DNA of 64,000 nt from Bacteroidota bacterium (GTDB taxonomy: Bacteria > Bacteroidota > Bacteroidia > UKL13-3). The stretch covers positions 62,001 to 126,000 of the forward strand of contig JAIXWI010000029.1 of assembly GCA_027491355.1 (NCBI GenBank). The letters are read 5' to 3'. A program made the position numbers and the translations under genes. The notes beneath the pieces are model-generated. The model ran no database searches, had not been told where the DNA came from, and saw nothing but the letters and a program-made list of their open reading frames with translations. Below, piece by piece: positions 45,707-53,294 of the stretch; the stretch's first letter is position 1; every line of letters starts with the position of its first letter.

Positions 45707-45862
45707 TAACCAATTTAGCTGTTTCTATACAATCTAATCTTCTGATTTTTTGAATTTTAAAAAAATGGCACCATGTTCGGTGCTTTTGGATAAAGTTTCA
45801 CAACAATTGAGTGTTTTTTTATATAAATTGCACAAATAATTAAAAAGCGTAAAGCCATTTCA

Positions 45863-46210
45863 ATGATTACAGAAAGCCAATTTGCAAAAGTAGTTTTGAT
45901 AGATGATGACCCTATCAATAATTTTGTGACCAAAAAATTATTGTTAAAATTTCAGCCAATGTTAAACATTGTTGAATTTTTAGATGCAAGAGAGGCGCTA
46001 ACTTATTTGGAGAAAGAATCTGCTGATTTTATTTTCTTGGACATTCATATGCCAAGCATGGATGGATGGGGATTTCTAGATGAATTAAAAAAACGTAAAA
46101 ACGATATTCCAGTGCTCATGCTGAGCTCTTCAATAGACCCTAACGATCACCAAAAATCCATTGCTCATTCAAGTGTAAAAGGCTTTTTAATTAAGCCCTT
46201 GATGAATTAG
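45863..46210 (+). CDS. Receiver-only response regulator
   Basis: A 115-residue single receiver domain: acidic residues VVLIDDDPINN, phospho-acceptor Asp60 in FIFLDIHMPSMDGWGFL, Ser in VLMLSSS, and the final Lys112 in GFLIKPLMN. It ends almost at the conserved Lys-Pro, so the last helix is shorter than usual. No kinase or output gene adjoins it; lysS begins about 40 bases later. The fold is certain; the partner is unknown. Confidence 0.9.
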   Translation: MITESQFAKVVLIDDDPINNFVTKKLLLKFQPMLNIVEFLDAREALTYLEKESADFIFLDIHMPSMDGWGFLDELKKRKNDIPVLMLSSSIDPNDHQKSIAHSSVKGFLIKPLMN

Positions 46211-46252
46211 TTTTAAAATCGTTCGATACCCCTTATTTTCGTGCCTTCAATT

Positions 46253-47797
46253 ATGGATGCACTTAAAAACTTAAGCGAACCCGAAAGAATTCGCAGACAA
46301 AAACTAGCCGATTTACAGCAATTAGGAATTGATGCTTATCCAGCAGAATCATTTCCTGTTAATTATTACTCAACCGATATAAAAACAAGATTCAACCCAG
46401 AAGACGAACAATGGAAAAATGTTTGTATTGCAGGAAGAATCATGGGTGTAAGAGACATGGGGAAAGCGGCTTTTGTTGTAATCCAAGATGACAAAGGAAA
46501 AATTCAGGCCTATGTAAGAAGAGATGATATTTGCCCAGACGATGACAAATCACTGTATGACAATGTATTCAAAAAACTTTTCGATATAGGTGATTTTATT
46601 GGCATACATGGCTATGTATTTACAACCAAAACTGGAGAAATATCAGTTCATGCTTCTAAAATACAAATGCTCAGCAAAGCGCTTCGTCCTTTACCAATTG
46701 TTAAAGAAAAAGAAGGTGAAACTTTTGATGCAGTAACAGACCCTGAATTCAGGTATAGACAACGCTATGCAGATTTAATTGTCAATCCGCACGTAAAAGA
46801 TACCTTCCAAAAAAGAAGCTTGATGATCAAAACCATCCGTGATTTTTTAAACAATCATGGCGCTTTGGAAGTAGATACACCAGTATTACAGAACATACCA
46901 GGTGGTGCGGCTGCACGTCCATTCATTACACACCACAACGCCTTGGATGTTCCTTTTTATTTAAGAATTGCCAATGAATTGTATTTAAAAAGACTCATTG
47001 TTGGTGGATTTGATTGGGTATATGAATTCAGCAGAAACTTCAGAAATGAAGGCATGGATAGGACACACAATCCTGAGTTTACCATTTTAGAATTTTATGT
47101 AGCCTATAAAGATTATTTCTGGATGATGGATTTCACTGAGAAAATGTTGGAAGCCACAGCCATAGCATTACATGGAAAAACTACTGTGCCTTGTGGAGAC
47201 AAAACCCTTGATTTCAAGGCCCCTTTTAAACGCATCAGTATATTTGATGCCATCAAAGAAAATACTGGAATAGATGTCTCAGCAATGAACGAAGATGAAC
47301 TCAGAGCAGTTTGCAAACAATTGCATATTGAAACAGAAGCTTCAATGGGCAAAGGCAAATTAATTGATGAGCTTTTCAGTGAGAAATGTGAAGGCACTTT
47401 TATACAGCCAACATTCATCATAGATTACCCTGTTGAAATGAGTCCATTGACCAAAAAACACCGTTCTAAACAAGGTTTGGTAGAGCGTTTTGAGTTAATG
47501 GTGAATGGCAAAGAAATTGCCAATGCTTATAGCGAATTGAACGACCCTATTGACCAACGCGAACGTTTTGAAGAGCAAGTAAAACTCATGGAAAGAGGCG
47601 ATGATGAAGCCATGTTCATAGACCATGATTTCTTGAGAGCCCTTGAATACGGCATGCCACCTACAGCTGGAATTGGTATTGGCATTGACCGCTTGTGTAT
47701 GCTCATGACCAACGAAGTTTCTATACAAGACGTATTACTATTTCCACAAATGAGACCTGAGAAAAGGGATGAAGAATTAAACGAAAATGCTGAATAA
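46253..47797 (+). CDS. lysS: Lysine--tRNA ligase (class II)
   Basis: A 514-residue class II synthetase. The anticodon-binding OB fold is near residues 55-150 (NVCIAGRIMGVRDMGKAAFVVIQDDKG). Motif 2 is FRNEGMDRTHNPEFTILEFY and motif 3 is AGIGIGIDRLCMLMTN. I chose the ATG at 46253; a GTG four codons earlier is also open. The enzyme core ends with VLLFPQMRPEK and is followed by an acidic tail RDEELNENAE. That last stretch, from the ATG codon of MRPE to the stop, is repeated four times downstream in altered forms. Confidence 0.96.
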   Translation: MDALKNLSEPERIRRQKLADLQQLGIDAYPAESFPVNYYSTDIKTRFNPEDEQWKNVCIAGRIMGVRDMGKAAFVVIQDDKGKIQAYVRRDDICPDDDKSLYDNVFKKLFDIGDFIGIHGYVFTTKTGEISVHASKIQMLSKALRPLPIVKEKEGETFDAVTDPEFRYRQRYADLIVNPHVKDTFQKRSLMIKTIRDFLNNHGALEVDTPVLQNIPGGAAARPFITHHNALDVPFYLRIANELYLKRLIVGGFDWVYEFSRNFRNEGMDRTHNPEFTILEFYVAYKDYFWMMDFTEKMLEATAIALHGKTTVPCGDKTLDFKAPFKRISIFDAIKENTGIDVSAMNEDELRAVCKQLHIETEASMGKGKLIDELFSEKCEGTFIQPTFIIDYPVEMSPLTKKHRSKQGLVERFELMVNGKEIANAYSELNDPIDQRERFEEQVKLMERGDDEAMFIDHDFLRALEYGMPPTAGIGIGIDRLCMLMTNEVSIQDVLLFPQMRPEKRDEELNENAE

Positions 47798-47845
47798 GGT
47801 CGAATTCACAAACGCCTTTAAAAAAACAATTAAATTGTTTGCTAA

Positions 47846-47890
47846 ATGAGACCGGAGAGGAATAATGATGCTGAAGAGATTACTGAATGA
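47846..47890 (+). repeat. Array unit 1: short frame MRPERNNDAEEITE
   Basis: A 14-codon frame ending TGA, followed immediately by GGTCGAATTC. Its first codons repeat the lysS end with R for K at residue 5; the tail differs from that of lysS but stays acidic. Translation is unproven. Confidence 0.6.
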
Positions 47891-47936
47891 GGTCGAATTC
47901 AAGAACACCAATAAAAAACAATTTACAGGTTCTTAA

Positions 47937-47984
47937 ATGAGGCCCGAGAAGAGGGATGATGAAAATTTAGAAGAAACTGTATAG
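47937..47984 (+). repeat. Array unit 2: short frame MRPEKRDDENLEETV
   Basis: A 15-codon frame ending TAG, followed immediately by GGCCGAATTC. Against lysS its MRPEKRD codons differ at third positions without changing residues. Translation is unproven. Confidence 0.6.
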
Positions 47985-48030
47985 GGCCGAATTCAAGAAC
48001 ACCAATAAAAAACAATTTACAGGTTCTTAA

Positions 48031-48072
48031 ATGAGACCGGAGAGGAATAATGATGCTGAAGAGATTACTTAA
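48031..48072 (+). repeat. Array unit 3: short frame MRPERNNDAEEIT
   Basis: A near-perfect copy of unit 1. One G-to-T change turns the last Glu codon into TAA, and the ancestral TGA follows in frame before GGTCGAATTC. Confidence 0.6.
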
Positions 48073-48121
48073 TGAGGTCGAATTCAAGAACACCAATAAA
48101 AAACAATTTACAGGTTCTTAA

Positions 48122-48169
48122 ATGAGGCCCGAGAAAAGAGATGACGAACCTTCTGAAATTGATGAATAG
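48122..48169 (+). repeat. Array unit 4: short frame MRPEKRDDEPSEIDE
   Basis: A 15-codon frame ending TAG, followed by GGCCGAATTCA and CGAGCACC. The shared 43-bp spacer is absent, and sequence leading to the terminator follows instead. This is the downstream boundary of the array. Confidence 0.6.
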
Positions 48170-48201
48170 GGCCGAATTCACGAGCACCTGAAACCAAGAT
48201 C

Positions 48202-48249
48202 AAAATACCCGAAAGTAATTGCCAATAGCAGCTTTCAGGTATTTTTTTT
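48202..48249 (+). terminator. Terminator after the lysS tail array
   Basis: ATACC-C-GAAAG pairs with CTTTC-A-GGTAT (two 5-bp blocks with one mismatch), followed by eight T residues. It would end the lysS transcript after the whole array. A competing 8-bp stem uses ACCTGAAA at 48186-48193 with TTTCAGGT at 48233-48240. Confidence 0.75.
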
Positions 48250-48270
48250 AGCCAATTCCTAAATCTTATC

Positions 48271-48309
48271 AATCATCAAAACTTGTAATTTTTGCAAGTT
48301 TTGATGATT
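48271..48309. repeat. Perfect 15-bp inverted repeat
   Basis: AATCATCAAAACTTG (48271-48285) and its exact reverse complement (48295-48309) enclose a 9-base loop. A second near-palindrome, GCTT-T-CCCATGGGAAGC, lies at 48319-48335. Neither has a proper T-run on the plus strand. Confidence 0.8.
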
Positions 48310-48402
48310 TTGAACAAGGCTTTCCCATGGGAAGCTTTCTATCTGCAAAATAGTAATCCATACATACTTTCAAACTAAAAGCATGTGAATGGAATTTGCT
48401 TT

Positions 48403-48600
48403 TTAAAGCATGCCCACAGCATGGTTGCTTACCAGCACATTGTTGCTGTTACGAATAACTGCTTGGTAGCTCATTTTGTCAAGGGCTTGGGCGAATAGAA
48501 AATTACTCAACAAAAGGCTTGCAAATAGAAAGAGGAATAGATTTTTTATTGAAATTGATGGTAACTTATTTTGATGAGGGTATTGCTTTTGACTAGTCAA
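48403..48600 (-). pseudogene. Truncated 5' fragment of a secreted surface-protein gene
   Basis: 65 codons from a TTG at 48600; there is no ATG, so the true start is uncertain. The fragment has a clear signal peptide (ISIKNLFLFLFASLLLSNFLFAQ) followed by ALDKMSYQAVIRNSNNVLVSNHAVGM. That sequence is the stereotyped N-terminus of large Bacteroidota surface proteins, which normally continue for hundreds of residues. Here it stops within two codons of the motif. It appears to be a gene remnant. It lies in the otherwise geneless stretch between the lysS array and the LytTR regulator. Confidence 0.65.
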
Positions 48601-48823
48601 TTGGCATTTAAATCATTGAAATGAATGTCTGTAAACCTACAATTAACACCATAAAATTTCCAATGAAGTTGTCATTTAAAACAATGAATCAACCATTCAT
48701 ACGCTATACCTTGAGGATTGCATTTTGATACTTGTCTGGCAATCAAAGCTACTAAAAGCATTCATCCACCACAAAGTTTCCCCAATCACATTGAATTTAC
48801 CTCAAAATAGATAAATTTGCAGT
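48601..48823. other. Geneless spacer before the LytTR regulator
   Basis: No convincing frame on either strand. The only element I support is a promoter-like ATTG, 18 bases, TAAATTTG at 48790-48819 pointing at the LytTR gene. The remaining bases could be decayed upstream sequence of the truncated gene. Confidence 0.5.
48790..48819 (+). promoter_or_regulatory. Bacteroidota-type promoter for the LytTR regulator
   Basis: ATTG, 18 bases, TAAATTTG (perfect -7). The -7 box ends only 4 bases before the ATG at 48824, so the transcript would be leaderless or nearly so, or translation starts further in. Confidence 0.5.
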
Positions 48824-49600
48824 ATGGTTAACCTCAATAAAATAAAATCAGTAGTAGTTGATGACGTGGACATGATTCGCATGACCATGAAGAAATTGTT
48901 GCAAAATTTTCCTGTAATTGAATTGGTTGGTGAAGCGGCTGATTATGAAAGTGCGAAGGAACTCATCAACAAAACTAAACCCGACTTGGTATTTTTAGAC
49001 ATTGATTTGAATGGAATCACCTCACTTGATTTGGTTAACGAAGTAAATTGCAATCCTAAAATAATTTTCATTACTGCGCATCCTGATTTTGCTTTGAAAG
49101 CATTTGAATTGAACGCTGTTGATTATATCATGAAGCCGATTAGTATTGACAGAATACGCAAGGCGATTGAACGCATTACCAGCACCATGGTTACAGCAGA
49201 AATTGAAGCAAATCCTGAAGAACCTGTTGCTGGATTCAATGAATCTGAAGAAGGGAAATTAGAAGCCGATCAATTAATTTTATTGAACTTCGATAACAAA
49301 ATGAACTTCATCAAAATCAAAGACATTCATTACATTGAAGCATTTGGTAACTACACAAAAATCTATATGATGGATGGGAAATTGAGTATTACCTATAACT
49401 CAATCAAAGGATGGGCCAGTCGTTTACCAGAAGACCTATTCATTCAAATCCATAGAAGCACTATGGTAAACTTAAGCCAGATCACGAAAATTGAGAGAGC
49501 TGCTAACGATACAGGTAGATTGCAATTAAATGGAATAGAAAAACCATTTGAGATTAGCCGAAGCTATTTCTACCAGATGAAGAAGAAATACAAATTGTAG
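48824..49600 (+). CDS. LytTR-family DNA-binding response regulator
   Basis: 258 residues. The receiver domain (residues 8-125) has the acidic pair VVVDDVD, phospho-acceptor Asp59 in LVFLDIDLNG, Thr in IIFITAH and Lys in VDYIMKPISIDRI. A linker rich in Glu precedes the LytTR domain (about 150-255) with IKDIHYIEAFGNYTKIYMMDGK and LPEDLFIQIHRSTMVNLSQITKIE. No sensor histidine kinase adjoins it. It ends 3 bases from the convergent lpd stop. Targets are unknown. Confidence 0.94.
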   Translation: MVNLNKIKSVVVDDVDMIRMTMKKLLQNFPVIELVGEAADYESAKELINKTKPDLVFLDIDLNGITSLDLVNEVNCNPKIIFITAHPDFALKAFELNAVDYIMKPISIDRIRKAIERITSTMVTAEIEANPEEPVAGFNESEEGKLEADQLILLNFDNKMNFIKIKDIHYIEAFGNYTKIYMMDGKLSITYNSIKGWASRLPEDLFIQIHRSTMVNLSQITKIERAANDTGRLQLNGIEKPFEISRSYFYQMKKKYKL

Positions 49601-49603
49601 TTC

Positions 49604-50998
49604 TTACATGTGAATGGCACGGTTTGCAGTTGCTGCAAGTGCCGCTTCTTTCACTCCTTCTGCATAAGTTGGATGTGCATGGCTCATTCTTGCAATGTCT
49701 TCAGCACTTGCTCTGAACTCCATAGCAACAACAGCTTCAGCAATTAAATCTGCCACCCTTGGTCCAATCATGTGAACGCCTAAAACTTCATCAGTAGCAG
49801 CGTCTGCAATTATTTTCACAAAGCCATCAATGTCCATACTTGCTCTGGCTCTTCCTAAGGCACGCATTGGGAATGAACCTACTTTGTATTGAACACCCGC
49901 TTTCTTTAATTCTTCTTCAGTTGAGCCTACACCAGCTACTTCAGGCCAAGTATAAACAACACCAGGAATCAATTTGTAATTGATATGTGGTTTTTGACCT
50001 GCAATGATTTCAGCAACAAATACGCCTTCTTCTTCTGCTTTGTGTGCAAGCATTGGACCAGCAACCACATCACCAATAGCATAAATTCCCTTGATAGCAG
50101 TTTCTAAATGTTGATCGGTTGGGATGCGGCCTCTTTCATCTAATTTTAATCCAATTTTATCTAAGCCCAATTTATCGGTATAAGGTTTTCTACCTACACT
50201 TACCAAGCAATAATCTCCTTTTAGAACAACTTCTTCTCCTTTAGGGTTGTCAGCAGTAACAACCACTTCTTTACCTTTGGTAACAGCTGATTTTACTTTA
50301 TGGCTAAAATGGAATTCAAAGCCTTGTTTTCTGAGAACACGTTGCAATTCTTTTCCCAATGCAGCATCCATTGTTGGAATGATGGTATCTGTATATTCAA
50401 CTACAGAAACTTTAGCCCCCAATCTTGCATAAACGGAACCCAATTCTAATCCGATAACACCTCCACCAATAATAATGAGGTGTTTTGGAATTTCTTTCAT
50501 ATTCAATGCTTCTGTTGAGGTAATGATGCGCTTTTTATCCAATTCAATTCCAGGTAAACTTGCCGGCTTTGAACCAGTTGCAATGATGACTTTATCAGTT
50601 TCTATTTGTTGTGATTTTTCCCCATCAATGTGTATCAAATTTGCACTCACAAACGAGCCCATACCATGAAATACATCGATTTTATTTTTTTTCATAAGGA
50701 AATCAATGCCATCACAGGTTTGTTTAATTACTCCATTTTTACGCTCAATCATTTGAGCCAAATTGATTGCTATTCCTTTGAGTTCTAATCCATGTGCTTG
50801 AAAATTATGGGTAGCGTTATGGTAATGCTCTGAACTATCTAACAATGCTTTTGAAGGTATACACCCTACATTTAAACAGGTCCCTCCTAGGGTTGCATAT
50901 TTTTCTATTAAAGCTGTTTTAAATCCAAGTTGAGCTAGTCTGATGGCAGCTACATACCCGCCGGGTCCAGAACCAATAACAGTCACATCGTATTTCAT
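49604..50998 (-). CDS. lpd: Dihydrolipoyl dehydrogenase (E3)
   Basis: 464 residues from the ATG at 50998; a TTG six codons upstream gives a less likely start. The FAD motif is VIGSGPGGYVAAIRLAQLG. The redox disulfide is GGTCLNVGCIPSKALL (Cys41, Cys46). The NAD motif is IIGGGVIGLELGSVYARLG. The catalytic His-Glu pair is in SHAHPTYAEGVKEAALA. It reoxidises dihydrolipoyl groups of 2-oxoacid dehydrogenases; the E2 gene odhB is about 850 bases away on the same strand. A TACTTTTG -7-like box is at 51014-51021. Confidence 0.96.
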   Translation of the reverse strand: MKYDVTVIGSGPGGYVAAIRLAQLGFKTALIEKYATLGGTCLNVGCIPSKALLDSSEHYHNATHNFQAHGLELKGIAINLAQMIERKNGVIKQTCDGIDFLMKKNKIDVFHGMGSFVSANLIHIDGEKSQQIETDKVIIATGSKPASLPGIELDKKRIITSTEALNMKEIPKHLIIIGGGVIGLELGSVYARLGAKVSVVEYTDTIIPTMDAALGKELQRVLRKQGFEFHFSHKVKSAVTKGKEVVVTADNPKGEEVVLKGDYCLVSVGRKPYTDKLGLDKIGLKLDERGRIPTDQHLETAIKGIYAIGDVVAGPMLAHKAEEEGVFVAEIIAGQKPHINYKLIPGVVYTWPEVAGVGSTEEELKKAGVQYKVGSFPMRALGRARASMDIDGFVKIIADAATDEVLGVHMIGPRVADLIAEAVVAMEFRASAEDIARMSHAHPTYAEGVKEAALAATANRAIHM

Positions 50999-51108
50999 GC
51001 TATAAAATTTGTACAAAAGTAAGTTTTAATCTCAAAGGTTTTAAAAAAATAGCTTCCAAACTGCTAACTTTATGCTGAATTTGTAAAAATGCTGCTTAAA
51101 ATTGTACC

Positions 51109-51852
51109 ATGTTCAATAACCAACTATCAGTTGTAATCATTGCAAAAAATGAAGCACACCAAATTGCGAAGTGCATCCATTCAGCTAAATTGGTTAGTTC
51201 AGACATTTGGGTTATAGACAGTGACAGTTCAGATGGAATGCCTGAAATTGTAAAAAACTTGGGCGTTCATTATGCAAACCATCCTTGGAAAGGGTATGCC
51301 GAACAAAAAAACTACGGCAACTGTTTGGCAAAAAACAATTGGATTTTTTCTTTGGATGCAGACGAAATGTTAACGGATGCTTTGGCTCAAGAAATACATC
51401 AACTCCATTTAAACGACGATAAAAAAGTATATGCCTTAAACAGGCTCAATCATGTTGGGAACATTCCCGTTTATCATGGCAACTGGAACCCCGACTGGCA
51501 AAATAGAATATTCAATAAAAAAATTCAACATTGGGATACCGCATTGGAGGTACATGAAACCCTGTTATTGCATCAAAAAACAGAGGTCATACAGCTCAAA
51601 GAAAGGTTGTTACATTTTACTGTTGTTGACTTGGCATCTTACCAAAAAAAATTAGATCATTACGCCGCTATATACAGGGCTAAAAACAGGCAAATTGGAA
51701 ACTTCAAGTTATTTATAAAACAACTCTTCTCTCCAAGTTTTGGATTTCTAAAAGAATTCATATTCAAACAAGGATATAGAGACAAAAATGTAGGATTTGA
51801 ATTGGCCAAACTACATTTCAGTTACACACAAAAAAAATACAGGAAATTATAA
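51109..51852 (+). CDS. LPS-core-type glycosyltransferase family 2
   Basis: A 247-residue GT2 related to the WaaE/KdtX beta-1,4-glucosyltransferases of lipopolysaccharide core. Motifs are [74 protein letters not shown] (DxD) and [26 protein letters not shown]. It has no signal peptide and should act on the cytoplasmic face. It is placed between lpd (divergent) and odhB (convergent, stops overlapping by 6 bases), with no obvious functional link to them. Confidence 0.88.
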   Translation: MFNNQLSVVIIAKNEAHQIAKCIHSAKLVSSDIWVIDSDSSDGMPEIVKNLGVHYANHPWKGYAEQKNYGNCLAKNNWIFSLDADEMLTDALAQEIHQLHLNDDKKVYALNRLNHVGNIPVYHGNWNPDWQNRIFNKKIQHWDTALEVHETLLLHQKTEVIQLKERLLHFTVVDLASYQKKLDHYAAIYRAKNRQIGNFKLFIKQLFSPSFGFLKEFIFKQGYRDKNVGFELAKLHFSYTQKKYRKL

Positions 51853-53061
51853 TCCAAGCACCATTTTATGAGGGTCTTGACCTCCTGTTAACAACAAGGT
51901 TGGGTTCTCCAAACATTGTTTTACTTTTACCAAGAAGCCTACACTCTCGCGTCCATCAATGATGCGGTGATCATAGCTCAAAGCCAAATACATCATAGGT
52001 CTGATTACTATCTGACCATCTCTGACAACTGGTCTTTCAACAATGTTATGCATGCCTAAAATGGCTGATTGAGGAGGATTGATAATTGGCGTGCTCATCA
52101 TAGAACCAAACACACCACCATTGGTGATGGTAAATGTTCCACCTGTCATTTCTTGCAAGCTCAATTTATTGTCTCTGGCTTTGCCAGCTAATGTGGCTAC
52201 TTCCTTTTCTATTTCTGCCAAGCTCATGCTTTCAGCATTACGAATAACCGGAACTACCAGGCCTTTTGGTGCACTTACCGCAATTGAAATGTCACAAAAA
52301 TCATGGTAAATAATTTCTTCTCCATCAATGTAAGCATTTACTGCAGGGAACTGCTTTAAGGCCACACAAACTGCTTTTGTAAAGAAACTCATAAAACCAA
52401 GGTTCACACCAAACTGGTCTTTGAATTGTGCCTTGAATTGGCTCCTCAAATCCATGATAGGTTTCATGTCAACTTCATTGAAGGTGGTTAACATGGCTGT
52501 TTCATTTTTTGCAGCAACCAATCTTTTACTAACCGTTTTACGCAAAGAGGTCATTTTTTCTTTTCTTTCTTCACGTGTTTTGGTTTCGTTACTTACCACT
52601 TTCAAAGTAGCATTCATGGCATCTGATTTGGTAATACGGCCATCTTTTCCGGAGCCTTTTACATCGGTTGCAGCTATGCCTTTTTCTGATAGTATTTTAG
52701 CTGCAGCAGGACTTGGAGTTCCACTTGCATAGCTATCGTTTTTTTCAGATTTAACAGGTGCAGGCTCTTCTTTTTTAGCCTGAGTTTTTGGAGCTTCAGG
52801 AACTGCTGCACCAGCAGGTTTTGCGGCTGTGGTATCAATACTGGCAATGAGCGCTCCAATTGCAATGGTATCTCCTTCATTTGCAATGACCGTTAATATT
52901 CCAGCTTTTTCAGCGTTCAATTCAAATGTTGCTTTGTCTGATTCAAGTTCACAGATGAGTTCATCCATTTCTACATAATCTCCTGTTTTCTTATTCCAGC
53001 GAGCAATGGTTACTTCATTGATGGATTCTCCAACTGTAGGTACTTTTATTTCTAATGACAT
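51847..53061 (-). CDS. odhB: 2-oxoglutarate dehydrogenase E2, dihydrolipoyl succinyltransferase
   Basis: 404 residues. The lipoyl domain (1-80) has the lipoylated Lys43 in [11 protein letters not shown]. An Ala/Pro/Lys-rich linker is followed by a peripheral-subunit-binding domain ([33 protein letters not shown]) and the catalytic trimer domain ([17 protein letters not shown]; active-site [15 protein letters not shown]). The E1 gene (odhA/sucA) is not adjacent: upstream is 230 bases of non-coding sequence and then a TonB receptor gene. A good promoter precedes it. Confidence 0.96.
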   Translation of the reverse strand: MSLEIKVPTVGESINEVTIARWNKKTGDYVEMDELICELESDKATFELNAEKAGILTVIANEGDTIAIGALIASIDTTAAKPAGAAVPEAPKTQAKKEEPAPVKSEKNDSYASGTPSPAAAKILSEKGIAATDVKGSGKDGRITKSDAMNATLKVVSNETKTREERKEKMTSLRKTVSKRLVAAKNETAMLTTFNEVDMKPIMDLRSQFKAQFKDQFGVNLGFMSFFTKAVCVALKQFPAVNAYIDGEEIIYHDFCDISIAVSAPKGLVVPVIRNAESMSLAEIEKEVATLAGKARDNKLSLQEMTGGTFTITNGGVFGSMMSTPIINPPQSAILGMHNIVERPVVRDGQIVIRPMMYLALSYDHRIIDGRESVGFLVKVKQCLENPTLLLTGGQDPHKMVLGL

Positions 53062-53080
53062 GCGCTTAATTTTATGGGTA

Positions 53081-53111
53081 CAAAAATAGGAATCTAATGT
53101 CTTTAATCAAG
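53081..53111 (-). promoter_or_regulatory. Bacteroidota-type promoter for odhB
   Basis: The minus strand reads CTTG, 19 bases, TATTTTTG: a perfect -7 and a three-of-four -33 at ideal spacing. The expected transcript start is about 15 bases upstream of the odhB ATG at 53061. Confidence 0.72.
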
Positions 53112-53294
53112 TTACAAAATAGAATTGGTATCTTTTGCTTTTTATTTTGAAGATAATGAATTTAAATCAACTGATTATTAAATAATTACATAGCAATAGC
53201 CCATTTGAATGCAATTAAATAAATCTATTTGAAAATTATAGCAATGCTTCTTTTCTAATTCAGTTGTTTTATACTATTTTGCAAGCTTAGCAAT

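Larger units (their letters stand above)
47750..48179 (+). repeat. Tandem array of five lysS 3'-end units
   Basis: Unit starts are at 47750 (inside lysS), 47846, 47937, 48031 and 48122, giving periods of 96, 91, 94 and 91 bp. Each unit begins ATGAGRCCNGAGAR (codons for M-R-P-E-K/R), runs 14-16 codons to a stop, and continues directly with GGYCGAATTCA and an AT-rich spacer. Spacers of units 1, 2 and 3 share an identical 43-bp block (47894-47936, 47988-48030, 48079-48121). Units 1 and 3 differ at only 1 of 91 positions. The periods are not all multiples of three, so the array cannot be one long frame. Confidence 0.95.

Noticed and set aside
45762-45787. Hairpin GCACC/GGTGC as a second terminator before the receiver gene
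   Set aside because: The stem is 5 bp with only four T residues after it; too weak to call.
47894-48121. The 43-bp identical blocks separated by about 48-51 bp look like a CRISPR array
   Set aside because: The intervening segments are homologous to each other and to the lysS end, not unique spacers, and no cas gene is present in the window.
47750-48179. Diversity-generating retroelement template/variable repeats
   Set aside because: No reverse transcriptase is in the window, and differences between units are not concentrated at adenines.
47798-48179. GGYCGAATTC copies resemble a tRNA T-loop (GGTTCGAATCC)
   Set aside because: No acceptor, D or anticodon arms fit around any copy. The match is partial and explained by the repeat itself.
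47750-48179. Integron cassette array with attC sites
   Set aside because: No GTTRRRY core sites with paired imperfect stems and no integrase were seen. The units contain only the lysS-like ends.
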